From Olleya sp. YS (GTDB lineage Bacteria; Bacteroidota; Bacteroidia; Flavobacteriales; Flavobacteriaceae): a stretch of 64,000 nt of DNA. The DNA is taken from NCBI RefSeq assembly GCF_029760915.1, contig NZ_CP121685.1:470001-534000 (forward strand). Direction: 5' to 3'. Below are positions 40,817 through 47,945 of this stretch, in pieces (the first letter of the stretch is position 1; every line of letters begins with the position of its first letter). The notes beneath the pieces are model-generated. The model searched no databases and was not told the origin of the DNA. It was given only the letters and a program-made list of their open reading frames with translations. The translations under genes were made by a program, and so were the position numbers.

Positions 40817-41643
40817 TATAGTTTAGCATTTTTATATTCTCCAATCACTTTAAAATGGGTTGCCATAATATCCATAATAGATTTCGCTTTTTTAAAATCC
40901 TGATAATTCTTAAACGTGACATCTACAAAAAAAGCGTATTTCCAAGGAGTTTCAATAATTGGCAAGGATTGTATCTTAGTTAGATTTAGCTTACAGTCAC
41001 TCATTACATTTAATATGGTGGCTAAGCTTCCTCTTTTATGGTCTAATTCAAATTTTATTGAAGCTTTGTTAATGTCCTGTTCTGGTATTTCAGAATTTTT
41101 TTGTTTAACAACAACAAAACGTGTCTCGTTATGTTTAATGGTTTGTATGCTTTCCGCTAAAATAGTCAGCTCAAAAATCTCTGCTGCTAATGTACTAGCA
41201 ATTGCTGCTACGTTTGGTAACTGGTTGTTTTTGATACGTTCTGCAACCTCAGCAGTATCTTTATCTTCAATTAATTTGATGTATGGATATTGCTTAAAAA
41301 AATCTTTGCATTGTAACAACGCCATAGGATGTGAGTAGACTTCTTTAATATCTTTTATACTCTGATTTGGCAACGCCATTAAATTGTGCTGAATATCTAA
41401 ATAATACTCTCCGACGATATGTAAATTATTGTTATCAATTAGTGCATAATTGGGTATGATAGAACCTGCTATCGAGTTTTCTATAGCCACAATTGCTGCG
41501 TCAGATTGTTTAGACAAGACACTGTCTATGGTTTGGTCAAAGGACAAAAACGGAAACACCTTTATGTCTGTCTCAAAATAATGTTGAGACACAATGTGGT
41601 GAAACGACCCTTTAATACCTTGTATGGCTACTGATGTTATCAA
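40816..41643 (-). CDS. pheA: prephenate dehydratase
   Basis: Converts prephenate to phenylpyruvate. 275 residues: a dehydratase domain (VAIQGIKGSFHHIVSQHYF, VAIENSIAGSI, NETRFVVV with the TRF catalytic motif) and a C-terminal ACT domain from about 190 (SIKFELDHKRGSLATILNV). The Phe-binding ESRP motif of E. coli is IQSLP here. It is the first structural gene of the operon and lies behind a leader peptide and attenuator (41665-41819). Confidence 0.94.
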   Translation of the reverse strand: MITSVAIQGIKGSFHHIVSQHYFETDIKVFPFLSFDQTIDSVLSKQSDAAIVAIENSIAGSIIPNYALIDNNNLHIVGEYYLDIQHNLMALPNQSIKDIKEVYSHPMALLQCKDFFKQYPYIKLIEDKDTAEVAERIKNNQLPNVAAIASTLAAEIFELTILAESIQTIKHNETRFVVVKQKNSEIPEQDINKASIKFELDHKRGSLATILNVMSDCKLNLTKIQSLPIIETPWKYAFFVDVTFKNYQDFKKAKSIMDIMATHFKVIGEYKNAKL

Positions 41644-41664
41644 TGGTTTGCTTTAAAATTTTTA

Positions 41665-41698
41665 TAAAAAAAAGTCTCGATAATTATCGAGACTTTTT
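41665..41698 (-). terminator. attenuator terminator of the pheA operon
   Basis: Minus strand: AGTCTCGATAA/TTATCGAGACT, a perfect 11-bp palindrome (41673-41694), followed by eight T (41665-41672), 22 bases before the pheA start. Its 5' arm (GTCTCG, 41688-41693) is complementary to CGAGAC (41731-41736) in the leader-peptide coding sequence, which can act as antiterminator. Confidence 0.82.
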
Positions 41699-41717
41699 AA
41701 ATACATATCCTGTTAAA

Positions 41718-41795
41718 TTACATACATAACGTCTCGTTCTTTTTGTTAAAAAAGAAATAGTACCAGTTATAATATGCTGTGTTTATTTTGCTCAT
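41718..41795 (-). CDS. leader peptide of the pheA operon
   Basis: A 25-codon ORF, ATG at 41795, TAA at 41718-41720. It encodes the run AYYNWYYFFFN: four Tyr, three Phe and one Trp within nine residues. Stalling there at low Phe or Tyr would leave CGAGAC (41731-41736) free to pair with the terminator arm. A ribosome that reaches the stop covers it. The stop is 24 bases before the terminator. This is the classical translation-attenuation layout, directly in front of the Phe/Tyr operon. Confidence 0.85.
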   Translation of the reverse strand: MSKINTAYYNWYYFFFNKKNETLCM

Positions 41796-41811
41796 GTTTG
41801 AAATACTGATG

Positions 41812-41840
41812 CTAAAGTAAATAATAAATTGACAAATCAA
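41812..41840 (-). promoter_or_regulatory. promoter of the pheA operon
   Basis: Minus strand: TTG, 18 bases, TACTTTAG (41812-41819; consensus TAnnTTTG with one mismatch). The predicted start near 41805 leaves about 10 nt before the leader-peptide ATG. Confidence 0.5.
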
Positions 41841-41861
41841 AATACTAAGTCTCTATTTTTG
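41829..41861 (+). promoter_or_regulatory. promoter of gldA
   Basis: TTGAC (TTG 41829-41831), 22 bases, TATTTTTG (41854-41861). A second TATTTTTG at 41922-41929, nearer the gene, lacks a TTG partner. The region is divergent with the pheA promoter and overlaps it. Confidence 0.5.
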
Positions 41862-41945
41862 TAGTTTTTAAGAAAGATTTAAAGATTTACCATTAAACTA
41901 TGGAATAAATTACAGAATGTCTATTTTTGAATACAAATTTTATCC

Positions 41946-42839
41946 ATGTCAATTAAAGTTGAAAATATCACAAAAGTTTATGGTCAACAAAAGGCTTTAA
42001 ACAATGTTTCTTTTAAAATCAATCGTCCAGAAATTGTTGGTTTTTTAGGTCCAAATGGTGCTGGAAAATCGACGATGATGAAAATTTTAACCACTTACAT
42101 CCAACCTACAGAAGGACAAGCCCAAGTTAATGGACATGATATTATCACTCAAACCCAAAAGGTACAACAAAGTGTAGGGTATTTACCAGAGCACAACCCA
42201 TTGTATTTAGAGCAATACGTTAGAGAATATTTAGTCTTTAATGCAAGTGTCTATAAAGTTGATAAAGCTAGAGTTGAAGAAGTGATTGCCTTAACAGGAT
42301 TAACACCAGAAGCACATAAAACTATAGGTCAACTCTCCAAGGGTTATCGTCAACGTGTTGGGTTAGCCAATGCGTTATTGCATGATCCAGAAGTCTTGAT
42401 TCTGGACGAGCCTACTACAGGTTTAGACCCAAACCAATTAATAGACATTAGACAGTTAATTAAAAACTTAGGCAAAGACAAAACCGTGTTTTTATCGACA
42501 CACATCATGCAAGAGGTAGAAGCTATGTGCGATCGTGTTATTATTATTAATAAAGGCGAAATTGTTGCCAATAAAAAACTACAAGAATTACGCGATGGTC
42601 AGGAGCAAATTGTTGTTGTCGAGTTTGATTACCGAGTAGAAGATGCTTTTTTACTAAAGTTACCACACGTTAAAAGCGTTAAAAACACACATGATTTTAT
42701 ATACGAAATCACCTTTTCTACCACAGAAGACATGCGTAGTCATGTGTTTGATTTTGCACATGATAACGAGTTGAAAATCTTACAATTGAACCAGAAAAAT
42801 GCGAGTTTAGAAAGTTTGTTTAGAGAATTGACTGCTTAA
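41946..42839 (+). CDS. gldA: gliding-motility ABC transporter ATP-binding protein
   Basis: A 297-residue ATPase. Walker A GPNGAGKS (35-42), signature LSKGYRQRVG, Walker B VLILDEPTTGLD and switch His in FLSTHIMQE are all present. Sequence and length fit GldA, which with GldF and GldG is needed for gliding in flavobacteria. The partners are not in the window, as is common. Other ATPases of the same subfamily are possible but less likely. Confidence 0.85.
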   Translation: MSIKVENITKVYGQQKALNNVSFKINRPEIVGFLGPNGAGKSTMMKILTTYIQPTEGQAQVNGHDIITQTQKVQQSVGYLPEHNPLYLEQYVREYLVFNASVYKVDKARVEEVIALTGLTPEAHKTIGQLSKGYRQRVGLANALLHDPEVLILDEPTTGLDPNQLIDIRQLIKNLGKDKTVFLSTHIMQEVEAMCDRVIIINKGEIVANKKLQELRDGQEQIVVVEFDYRVEDAFLLKLPHVKSVKNTHDFIYEITFSTTEDMRSHVFDFAHDNELKILQLNQKNASLESLFRELTA

Positions 42840-42953
42840 TTATTATATTTAGTTACTGTAATTGATGCATCTATTAGTTATAGGATGTCAATAATTAAAA
42901 TTACTATAACCTGAACTATTTACGGGATATGGTTAATAAAAGTTATTTTATAA

Positions 42954-42970
42954 CGAGTTGTAGCCAATTA
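42954..42970 (+). repeat. cassette boundary arm, left end of array
   Basis: CGAGTTGTAGCCAATTA, 14 bases before the ATG of the first cassette gene. It matches the right arms at 43640-43667 (CACGTTGTAGCCAATTT) and 44359-44379 (CACGTTGTGCCTAATTT). Confidence 0.5.
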
Positions 42971-42984
42971 GAAAACTCACGCAA

Positions 42985-43521
42985 ATGACACAAGAAATAT
43001 ATCAGAAAGCTATAAAGTTTGCTGGAGAAAAACATAAAAATCAAAAAGTACCTGGAACAGATGCGAACTATTTGTTACATATTTCAAATGTTGCAATGGA
43101 AATCATTTTAGCTCACAAAGAAAATGAAGATTTTGATATAAATTATGCAATACAATTAGCTCTTCTTCACGATACTTTAGAAGATACCAAAACTGAATTT
43201 AAAGAACTAAAGGAACAATTTGGAGAAAAAGTAGCTTTGGGAATTCAAGCTTTGACCAAAAACGACAATCTGACTTCTAAAAAAGAGAAAATGACAGATA
43301 GTTTAAACCGAATTAATGAATTAGAAAATGAAGTTGGAATGGTTAAACTAGCGGACAGAATTACTAACCTTCAAGAACCACCAAAGTTTTGGGGAAAAGA
43401 AAAAATTTTGAATTACCTGAATGAAGCCAAATTGATTAACGAGATGCTAAAAAATAAAAATGAATATCTGAATACAAGATTACAAGCTAAAATAGTTGAA
43501 TACAAAAAATACACTGAATAA
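42985..43521 (+). CDS. HD-domain hydrolase, SpoT/MESH1-like
   Basis: A 178-residue stand-alone protein with the metal and active-site pattern of the alarmone hydrolase domain: YLLHISNVA, ALLHDTLEDT and VKLADRITNL. RelA/SpoT hydrolase domains and MESH1 share it. It has no synthetase or regulatory domain. The likely activity is hydrolysis of (p)ppGpp or a related nucleotide, but HD proteins vary. It is the first gene of a cassette array, so it may be mobile and unrelated to gldA. Confidence 0.75.
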   Translation: MTQEIYQKAIKFAGEKHKNQKVPGTDANYLLHISNVAMEIILAHKENEDFDINYAIQLALLHDTLEDTKTEFKELKEQFGEKVALGIQALTKNDNLTSKKEKMTDSLNRINELENEVGMVKLADRITNLQEPPKFWGKEKILNYLNEAKLINEMLKNKNEYLNTRLQAKIVEYKKYTE

Positions 43522-43526
43522 ATAAC

Positions 43527-43667
43527 TGGCAACAACAACGTGTATAATGCATAGCTTGTACTGTGATTATTCGGAAAAAGTATCTACTCCTCCTCTGTTC
43601 TAGTTTCTTTTACTAAATTTAACCTAACCAACGCAACGACATTATACACAAACACGTTGTAGCCAAT
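43527..43667 (+). repeat. cassette-type inverted-repeat site
   Basis: Left arm 43527-43550 (TGGCAACAACAACGTGTATAATGC) and right arm 43640-43667 (ATTATACACAAACACGTTGTAGCC) are imperfect inverted repeats of about 24 bases with about 90 bases between. It lies 5 bases after one stop codon and 7 before the next ATG. Confidence 0.65.
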
Positions 43668-43674
43668 TTAAGAA

Positions 43675-44235
43675 ATGACCGAACTAATAAACAATTTAAT
43701 TAATCATCATTTTTGTATAAGAGGGAAAACTAAAGAAGAAATTTTAGAATGCCTGAATATTGAATTTCAAGAGCAGATAATTTTTGACGCTGACTTTGAC
43801 TGGGAATTTCTATCTGCCGAAAATGTTGAAAATAAAAAAAGATTTATCTTATTTGACTCAATAAATGATTGGGCTTATTTGAGATGGAATATATGGGACT
43901 TTGAAGTAACAAAAAAGTTAGTATCGAAAATTTCTAAAGAATTAAATACCGAAGTCAATTATTTTTTCATAGACCCATGGATTTTTACATTAAGATGGAT
44001 TATTGCAAAGAACGGTAAAGTAACAAGAATTTATTACGAATATCAAGATGTAATAATTGAGCAATCGGGTGAACTTGAACTCGAGAAAGAAATCCGAAAA
44101 AAAATTAAAAAAAGAGATGGTGAAAATGAGTTTTGGGAAGATAAATATTGGGACTTGTACGAAAAAATGAATCCACCAATAACCATACTGAATGAAAAAA
44201 CAGAAGTTAGCGCTGTTATTGGCGAATTGAAATAA
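43675..44235 (+). CDS. cassette-borne protein of unknown function
   Basis: A 186-residue protein, acidic and aromatic-rich (NDWAYLRWNIWDFEVTKKL, FIDPWIFTLRWIIAKNGKVTRIYYEYQDV). No signal peptide or membrane span, so probably cytoplasmic. I do not recognise it; the Trp-rich alternating strands are in the style of small immunity proteins. It fills its cassette almost entirely. Confidence 0.65.
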   Translation: MTELINNLINHHFCIRGKTKEEILECLNIEFQEQIIFDADFDWEFLSAENVENKKRFILFDSINDWAYLRWNIWDFEVTKKLVSKISKELNTEVNYFFIDPWIFTLRWIIAKNGKVTRIYYEYQDVIIEQSGELELEKEIRKKIKKRDGENEFWEDKYWDLYEKMNPPITILNEKTEVSAVIGELK

Positions 44236-44239
44236 AAAC

Positions 44240-44379
44240 TGGCTACAACACTGTATATAATTTATTACTAGTTCTAGCCTACCTACGAAAATTTTCGCAG
44301 ATTTTCTATTCGCTTTTTATTTGCTAATTTTAGTGCTTAAACACGCTACTAACCAATTCCAAACACGTTGTGCCTAATT
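44240..44379 (+). repeat. cassette-type inverted-repeat site
   Basis: Left arm 44240-44260 (TGGCTACAACACTGTATATAA), right arm 44359-44379 (CCAAACACGTTGTGCCTAATT). The outer GGC.ACAAC/GTTGT.GCC pairing is kept, while the middle differs from the site at 43527-43667. Confidence 0.6.
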
Positions 44380-44385
44380 TGAAAA

Positions 44386-44862
44386 ATGAAAATATTTCCA
44401 ACAAAAGAACTGAAATTTAAGCTTATCGATGACCAAGCAGAAACGTTGAATCGACTAAATCGGAGAACTGAAAAGTCTGAAAATCTGACTTCTTCGCAAA
44501 CCGACAAATCTTTTCGTGGAATTATAAACGGAAATGAATTTAAGATTATATCTTCTGCAATTGGGAAAGGAGCATTTTGTGTAATGACTGGAACAATTGA
44601 ATCTGACAAAGGAAACGTGAAAGTAGAAATCCATAAAGTTTTTCGGATTTTATTAAGCGTTATTCTTTGCTTTCCAATTATTGCAATTATAATAGCAATA
44701 TTGACTGGAAAAGAAGAACCTAATCCTATTTTTATATTAGTAGCAATCGGACAAATTTTAATAATCAGATACGGATTTATTGGACTTGCTTTTAAGTTTC
44801 TATCAAAAGAAAGTCTGAATAGATTACGTGATGTAATTGACTTTGAATGGATAAAAAACTAG
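44386..44862 (+). CDS. cassette-borne membrane protein of unknown function
   Basis: A 158-residue protein. Residues 1-85 are soluble. Two membrane segments follow at about 88-108 (ILLSVILCFPIIAIIIAILTG) and 115-135 (PIFILVAIGQILIIRYGFIGL), with a short tail. No signal peptide. I do not recognise it. It lies 6 bases after its left site arm and is followed by a partial site (44860-44883), so it is the last cassette. Confidence 0.65.
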   Translation: MKIFPTKELKFKLIDDQAETLNRLNRRTEKSENLTSSQTDKSFRGIINGNEFKIISSAIGKGAFCVMTGTIESDKGNVKVEIHKVFRILLSVILCFPIIAIIIAILTGKEEPNPIFILVAIGQILIIRYGFIGLAFKFLSKESLNRLRDVIDFEWIKN

Positions 44863-44883
44863 GCACAAAGTTTAGTATATAAC
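44860..44883 (+). repeat. cassette boundary arm, right end of array
   Basis: TAGGCACAAAGTTTAGTATATAAC, overlapping the stop codon of the last cassette gene. It corresponds to the left arms at 43527 and 44240 but has no right arm after it. Confidence 0.45.
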
Positions 44884-44923
44884 AAATAAAATCTAATAAG
44901 ATTCCTACCTACCAAGGAATAAT

Positions 44924-45667
44924 TTACTCAAAAATTACACGTCCATCAAACTGCTCTGTAATATCAATACTTAACGGTGTATTAACAGCAATAACGTCTC
45001 CTGTACTTACTAAATTAGCAGTTAGGCTTAACTGTGGATTAACGATAATATCATTACTTCCACGATGAAAAATTGTAACATGTTGCGCGATAAGGTGTCT
45101 GCCTTCAAAACGTCCATCTCCAGATGCATGACTAATTTTTAAGTTGTCTACAATTCCAGAAATGGTGTTAGTGGTTAAATTGTTAATGACCACTAATAAA
45201 TCTGTACAATTGACTTCGACATTAAAATTACCAACGTTATAAAAATCTCCAGAATCGTCTTCGGATAGTAGTCTTAAATTTTCAAAATTTAAAATACCTA
45301 TACTGTGGATGTCTAAGGTACTACTGTTTCTAATTTCGGTAAGGTTTGGTGTAGTTACGTACACTTTGGTGATTCCGTAATCTCTGGTTAGGTTGCAGGT
45401 ATTATTGTCTTTTAACAACAGTCTATCGTCTTCGACTATTATTTCTATATCATCCATTAAAAATTCGCCTGTTTCAACTACAACACTTTGTGTGACACCT
45501 TGAGTGACAAATAATTCGACATTTTTAAAACTAGTAATTTTAGTAAACTCAGGTACAACCACTTCCTGCTGAATAATATCTCCTGCATTTTGGAAGCAGT
45601 CTGGAGCGTTACTAGAATTGCATCCAAATAATAATATAAAAAATACTATGTAAATACTGTTTTTCAT
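44924..45667 (-). CDS. GIN-domain (DUF2807) lipoprotein
   Basis: A 247-residue lipoprotein (signal LLFGC, lipidation Cys16). The mature part is a right-handed beta-helix type GIN/DUF2807 domain, with repeating short strands (KNVELFVTQG, VYVTTPNLTEIRNSSTLDI, LKISHASGDGRF, AQHVTIFHRGSNDI). It presumably faces the periplasm or surface. It follows the lipid A deacylase-like gene, from which a palindromic repeat at 45682-45701 separates it. Function unknown. Confidence 0.8.
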   Translation of the reverse strand: MKNSIYIVFFILLFGCNSSNAPDCFQNAGDIIQQEVVVPEFTKITSFKNVELFVTQGVTQSVVVETGEFLMDDIEIIVEDDRLLLKDNNTCNLTRDYGITKVYVTTPNLTEIRNSSTLDIHSIGILNFENLRLLSEDDSGDFYNVGNFNVEVNCTDLLVVINNLTTNTISGIVDNLKISHASGDGRFEGRHLIAQHVTIFHRGSNDIIVNPQLSLTANLVSTGDVIAVNTPLSIDITEQFDGRVIFE

Positions 45668-45681
45668 AATTTTTATATTGT

Positions 45682-45701
45682 GGATTCCTGCTTTCGCAGG
45701 A
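45682..45701. repeat. palindromic repeat-like hairpin
   Basis: ATTCCTGC TTTC GCAGGAAT, an 8-bp stem with a 4-base loop between two minus-strand genes. It looks like the REP-type hairpins found between genes of many bacteria. One copy in this window. Confidence 0.45.
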
Positions 45702-45719
45702 ATGACAATGTTGTAATCT

Positions 45720-46811
45720 TTAAAGTCTTATTCCTAAACCTAATTCTACTGCTTCAGCTTTTGCACCATGAGATTTAAGGGTTAATGCGCCAAACCATTT
45801 GTTACTAAAATAACGTTTTAATCCAATTCTGTTATACACACGTCCTTCAAAATCAAACGGATAATACACGTAATATCCTAATTGTGTAATTAACGAAGTC
45901 TTACTAATAAATAATTCGTGACCAACAAATACACCAACACGTTTATAATCCTCGTCTCCAGACACATTATCTAACGGAAACGCTACCGATTTGTACCTAA
46001 TATGTGTCTTTAAAAAATTAGAGAAAAACACATCTGTACCTAACTGTATAGCACTTTTATGGTTTAAACGTTTGTCTGCATAAGCTGACAGAATGTAAAA
46101 CGCGTACTGACCAGAATCTATAATATCACTCTCGTTAACTCCTGTTCTAAAGGCTAGGTTATATTTGATGTTTTCGGTGAATTTGTCATCGACATGTGTG
46201 ATATATTCTAGCGTGTGGTCTGCATCTAAATTATAAGTAACACCTAAATTAAACGTGATGCTGTTTATAGAACTATTAGGTGCTTTAACATTGGCATTGG
46301 AATAATGGATTAAAGACAATCCGGTTTGCAGTCCAAAACCATTAAACAGATTTTCCTTTTTATAATTAAGCATTAAGTAGGTACTACTTAATAATCTAGT
46401 CCCAAATGCATTGTTGCGGTAATTATCAACTTTATCGTATGGATTGGTATTATAGGCTAAACCTTGACCAATTCTAAACATAAGATTGCGTTTAAAAAAG
46501 TAGAAATTATAGTGTGCATACACACCTAAATTATCGCCTAAAAACTGGTTTTTTAAATCTTGATATATAAAAGAGACACCATAATCTGGATAATTATATC
46601 GGCTTTCCCAAGCTTGATTACCAAAGGTTTTTTGATTATAACTTACAATAAATCCTGTTGGATGACCAGTAATTAAATGAGAGATATCACTATTGTGCTC
46701 TGTGATATTACCATAGAAAACGTTAGCATCTAGAGTGTAAGATGTCTTTTCGTTTTGCGCTTGTACACACAATATGAAAAATAAAATACAGACTGTAATT
46801 ATCGACCTCAT
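45720..46811 (-). CDS. acyloxyacyl hydrolase / lipid A deacylase-like barrel
   Basis: A 363-residue protein with a signal peptide (1-18) and outer-membrane barrel pattern. It resembles the PagL-like lipid A 3-O-deacylases: a central GLSLIHYSNANVKAPNSSINSITFNLG segment holds the His-Ser pair and conserved Asn of the family. It would remove an acyl chain from lipid A in the outer membrane. The -7 box TACTTTTG at 46829-46836 (minus) suggests its own promoter. Confidence 0.75.
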   Translation of the reverse strand: MRSIITVCILFFILCVQAQNEKTSYTLDANVFYGNITEHNSDISHLITGHPTGFIVSYNQKTFGNQAWESRYNYPDYGVSFIYQDLKNQFLGDNLGVYAHYNFYFFKRNLMFRIGQGLAYNTNPYDKVDNYRNNAFGTRLLSSTYLMLNYKKENLFNGFGLQTGLSLIHYSNANVKAPNSSINSITFNLGVTYNLDADHTLEYITHVDDKFTENIKYNLAFRTGVNESDIIDSGQYAFYILSAYADKRLNHKSAIQLGTDVFFSNFLKTHIRYKSVAFPLDNVSGDEDYKRVGVFVGHELFISKTSLITQLGYYVYYPFDFEGRVYNRIGLKRYFSNKWFGALTLKSHGAKAEAVELGLGIRL

Positions 46812-46845
46812 TAAAATTAGTTAGGTCGCAAAAGTAATAGTTTTA

Positions 46846-47865
46846 TCAAGAAACTTGACGCACTAGCGTATTAAAATCGTGCTTTTTTTCATAGCTTTCA
46901 ATTTCAAAAATTGGGTGTAACAGTTTTGAAAGCTGATCATATTCTATTAAAAAAGCATCGTGACCATGGATGGATTTTATTTCGCCAATAGTCACGTTTT
47001 GCTTTACAGATTTTAAATCGATATAGGTTTCCCAGTTTTCTTCAGCTTTAAAAAATAAATCACTGTTAATGGTTATAATATGAATGGACGAATTTATTTT
47101 TGAAGCCACTTCTTTAAACGAGCCTCTACCCTTTGTAATATCAATGGTTCGTAACACTTGATTCATTACCTTATAAGCCGATAATTGAAAGCGATTACTT
47201 AATTGGTTGCCATGATAATTTAACCAACTTTCTACTTCAAACAACGTATCAGATTGTTGCGTTCTTTGAAACTTTCTAGTCAACGATTCTGGTGTACGAT
47301 ATAAGGTCATAGCATGCATCCTAGCATCTTCTAAAGGTTGGCTAGAATGATTTAAAATAGCATCTTGGATATGACAATTAGCAATTAACCAATCGGTTGC
47401 TTTCCAATCGGTTGCAATTGGAATGACATGTTGTATTAAATTTGGTTGTAAGACCGCTAATTCCCAAGCAATTCCGCCTCCAACAGAACCTCCAATAACT
47501 GCAAAAAGCTTATTGATTAATAGCTGATTTAATCCTTCTACAAAAATTTGGGCTATGCTACTAGCAGTAAAATCTTTATAGTTGTCAATCAAATGGTCCT
47601 CTGTATTATCAAATCCGTTTCCTGGAATATTAAATGCCAAAATAGTATAGTGTTGTGTATCTATACATTTATTATCTCCAATTAAATCAGACCACCAACC
47701 ATCAGCTCCTACAACATTAGAATTTCCTGTCAAAGCATGATTAACTAAAACAATTGGTGCTGTATGTAATGGTTTACCAAATACTTGATAAGACAGTTTG
47801 ATATCAACTGTCTTACCATTTTGGAGGTTGTAATTGGTAATGTTTATATATTTTAAATGTTGCAT
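46846..47865 (-). CDS. metX: homoserine O-acetyltransferase family protein
   Basis: A 339-residue alpha/beta hydrolase fold enzyme. The nucleophile elbow is GGSVGGGIAWE, and the catalytic Asp/His are in NSDLFF and GHDAFLIEYDQL. It activates homoserine with acetyl-CoA for sulfhydrylation by MetY, the gene before it. Succinyl specificity cannot be excluded from sequence. It lies 80 bases after metY with a strong hairpin between; both are presumably under the SAM-I riboswitch. Confidence 0.88.
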   Translation of the reverse strand: MQHLKYINITNYNLQNGKTVDIKLSYQVFGKPLHTAPIVLVNHALTGNSNVVGADGWWSDLIGDNKCIDTQHYTILAFNIPGNGFDNTEDHLIDNYKDFTASSIAQIFVEGLNQLLINKLFAVIGGSVGGGIAWELAVLQPNLIQHVIPIATDWKATDWLIANCHIQDAILNHSSQPLEDARMHAMTLYRTPESLTRKFQRTQQSDTLFEVESWLNYHGNQLSNRFQLSAYKVMNQVLRTIDITKGRGSFKEVASKINSSIHIITINSDLFFKAEENWETYIDLKSVKQNVTIGEIKSIHGHDAFLIEYDQLSKLLHPIFEIESYEKKHDFNTLVRQVS

Positions 47866-47883
47866 TTTAAAAATTTTGAAATA

Positions 47884-47919
47884 AGCTTCACATTAAAATG
47901 GCTTTTAAAATGTGAAGCT
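47884..47919 (-). other. intercistronic hairpin between metY and metX
   Basis: AGCTTCACATT (47884-47894) and AATGTGAAGCT (47909-47919) form an 11-bp stem with further A:T pairs inside. No T run follows on the minus strand, so it is more likely a processing or stability element than a terminator. Confidence 0.55.
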
Positions 47920-47945
47920 ATTTCGGTTAAATAACTAAAATCAAA

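Noticed and set aside
43527-44379. Classical integron attC sites
   Set aside because: The arms do not fit the RYYYAAC/GTTRRRY core sites and no integron integrase is in the window; only the architecture is alike.
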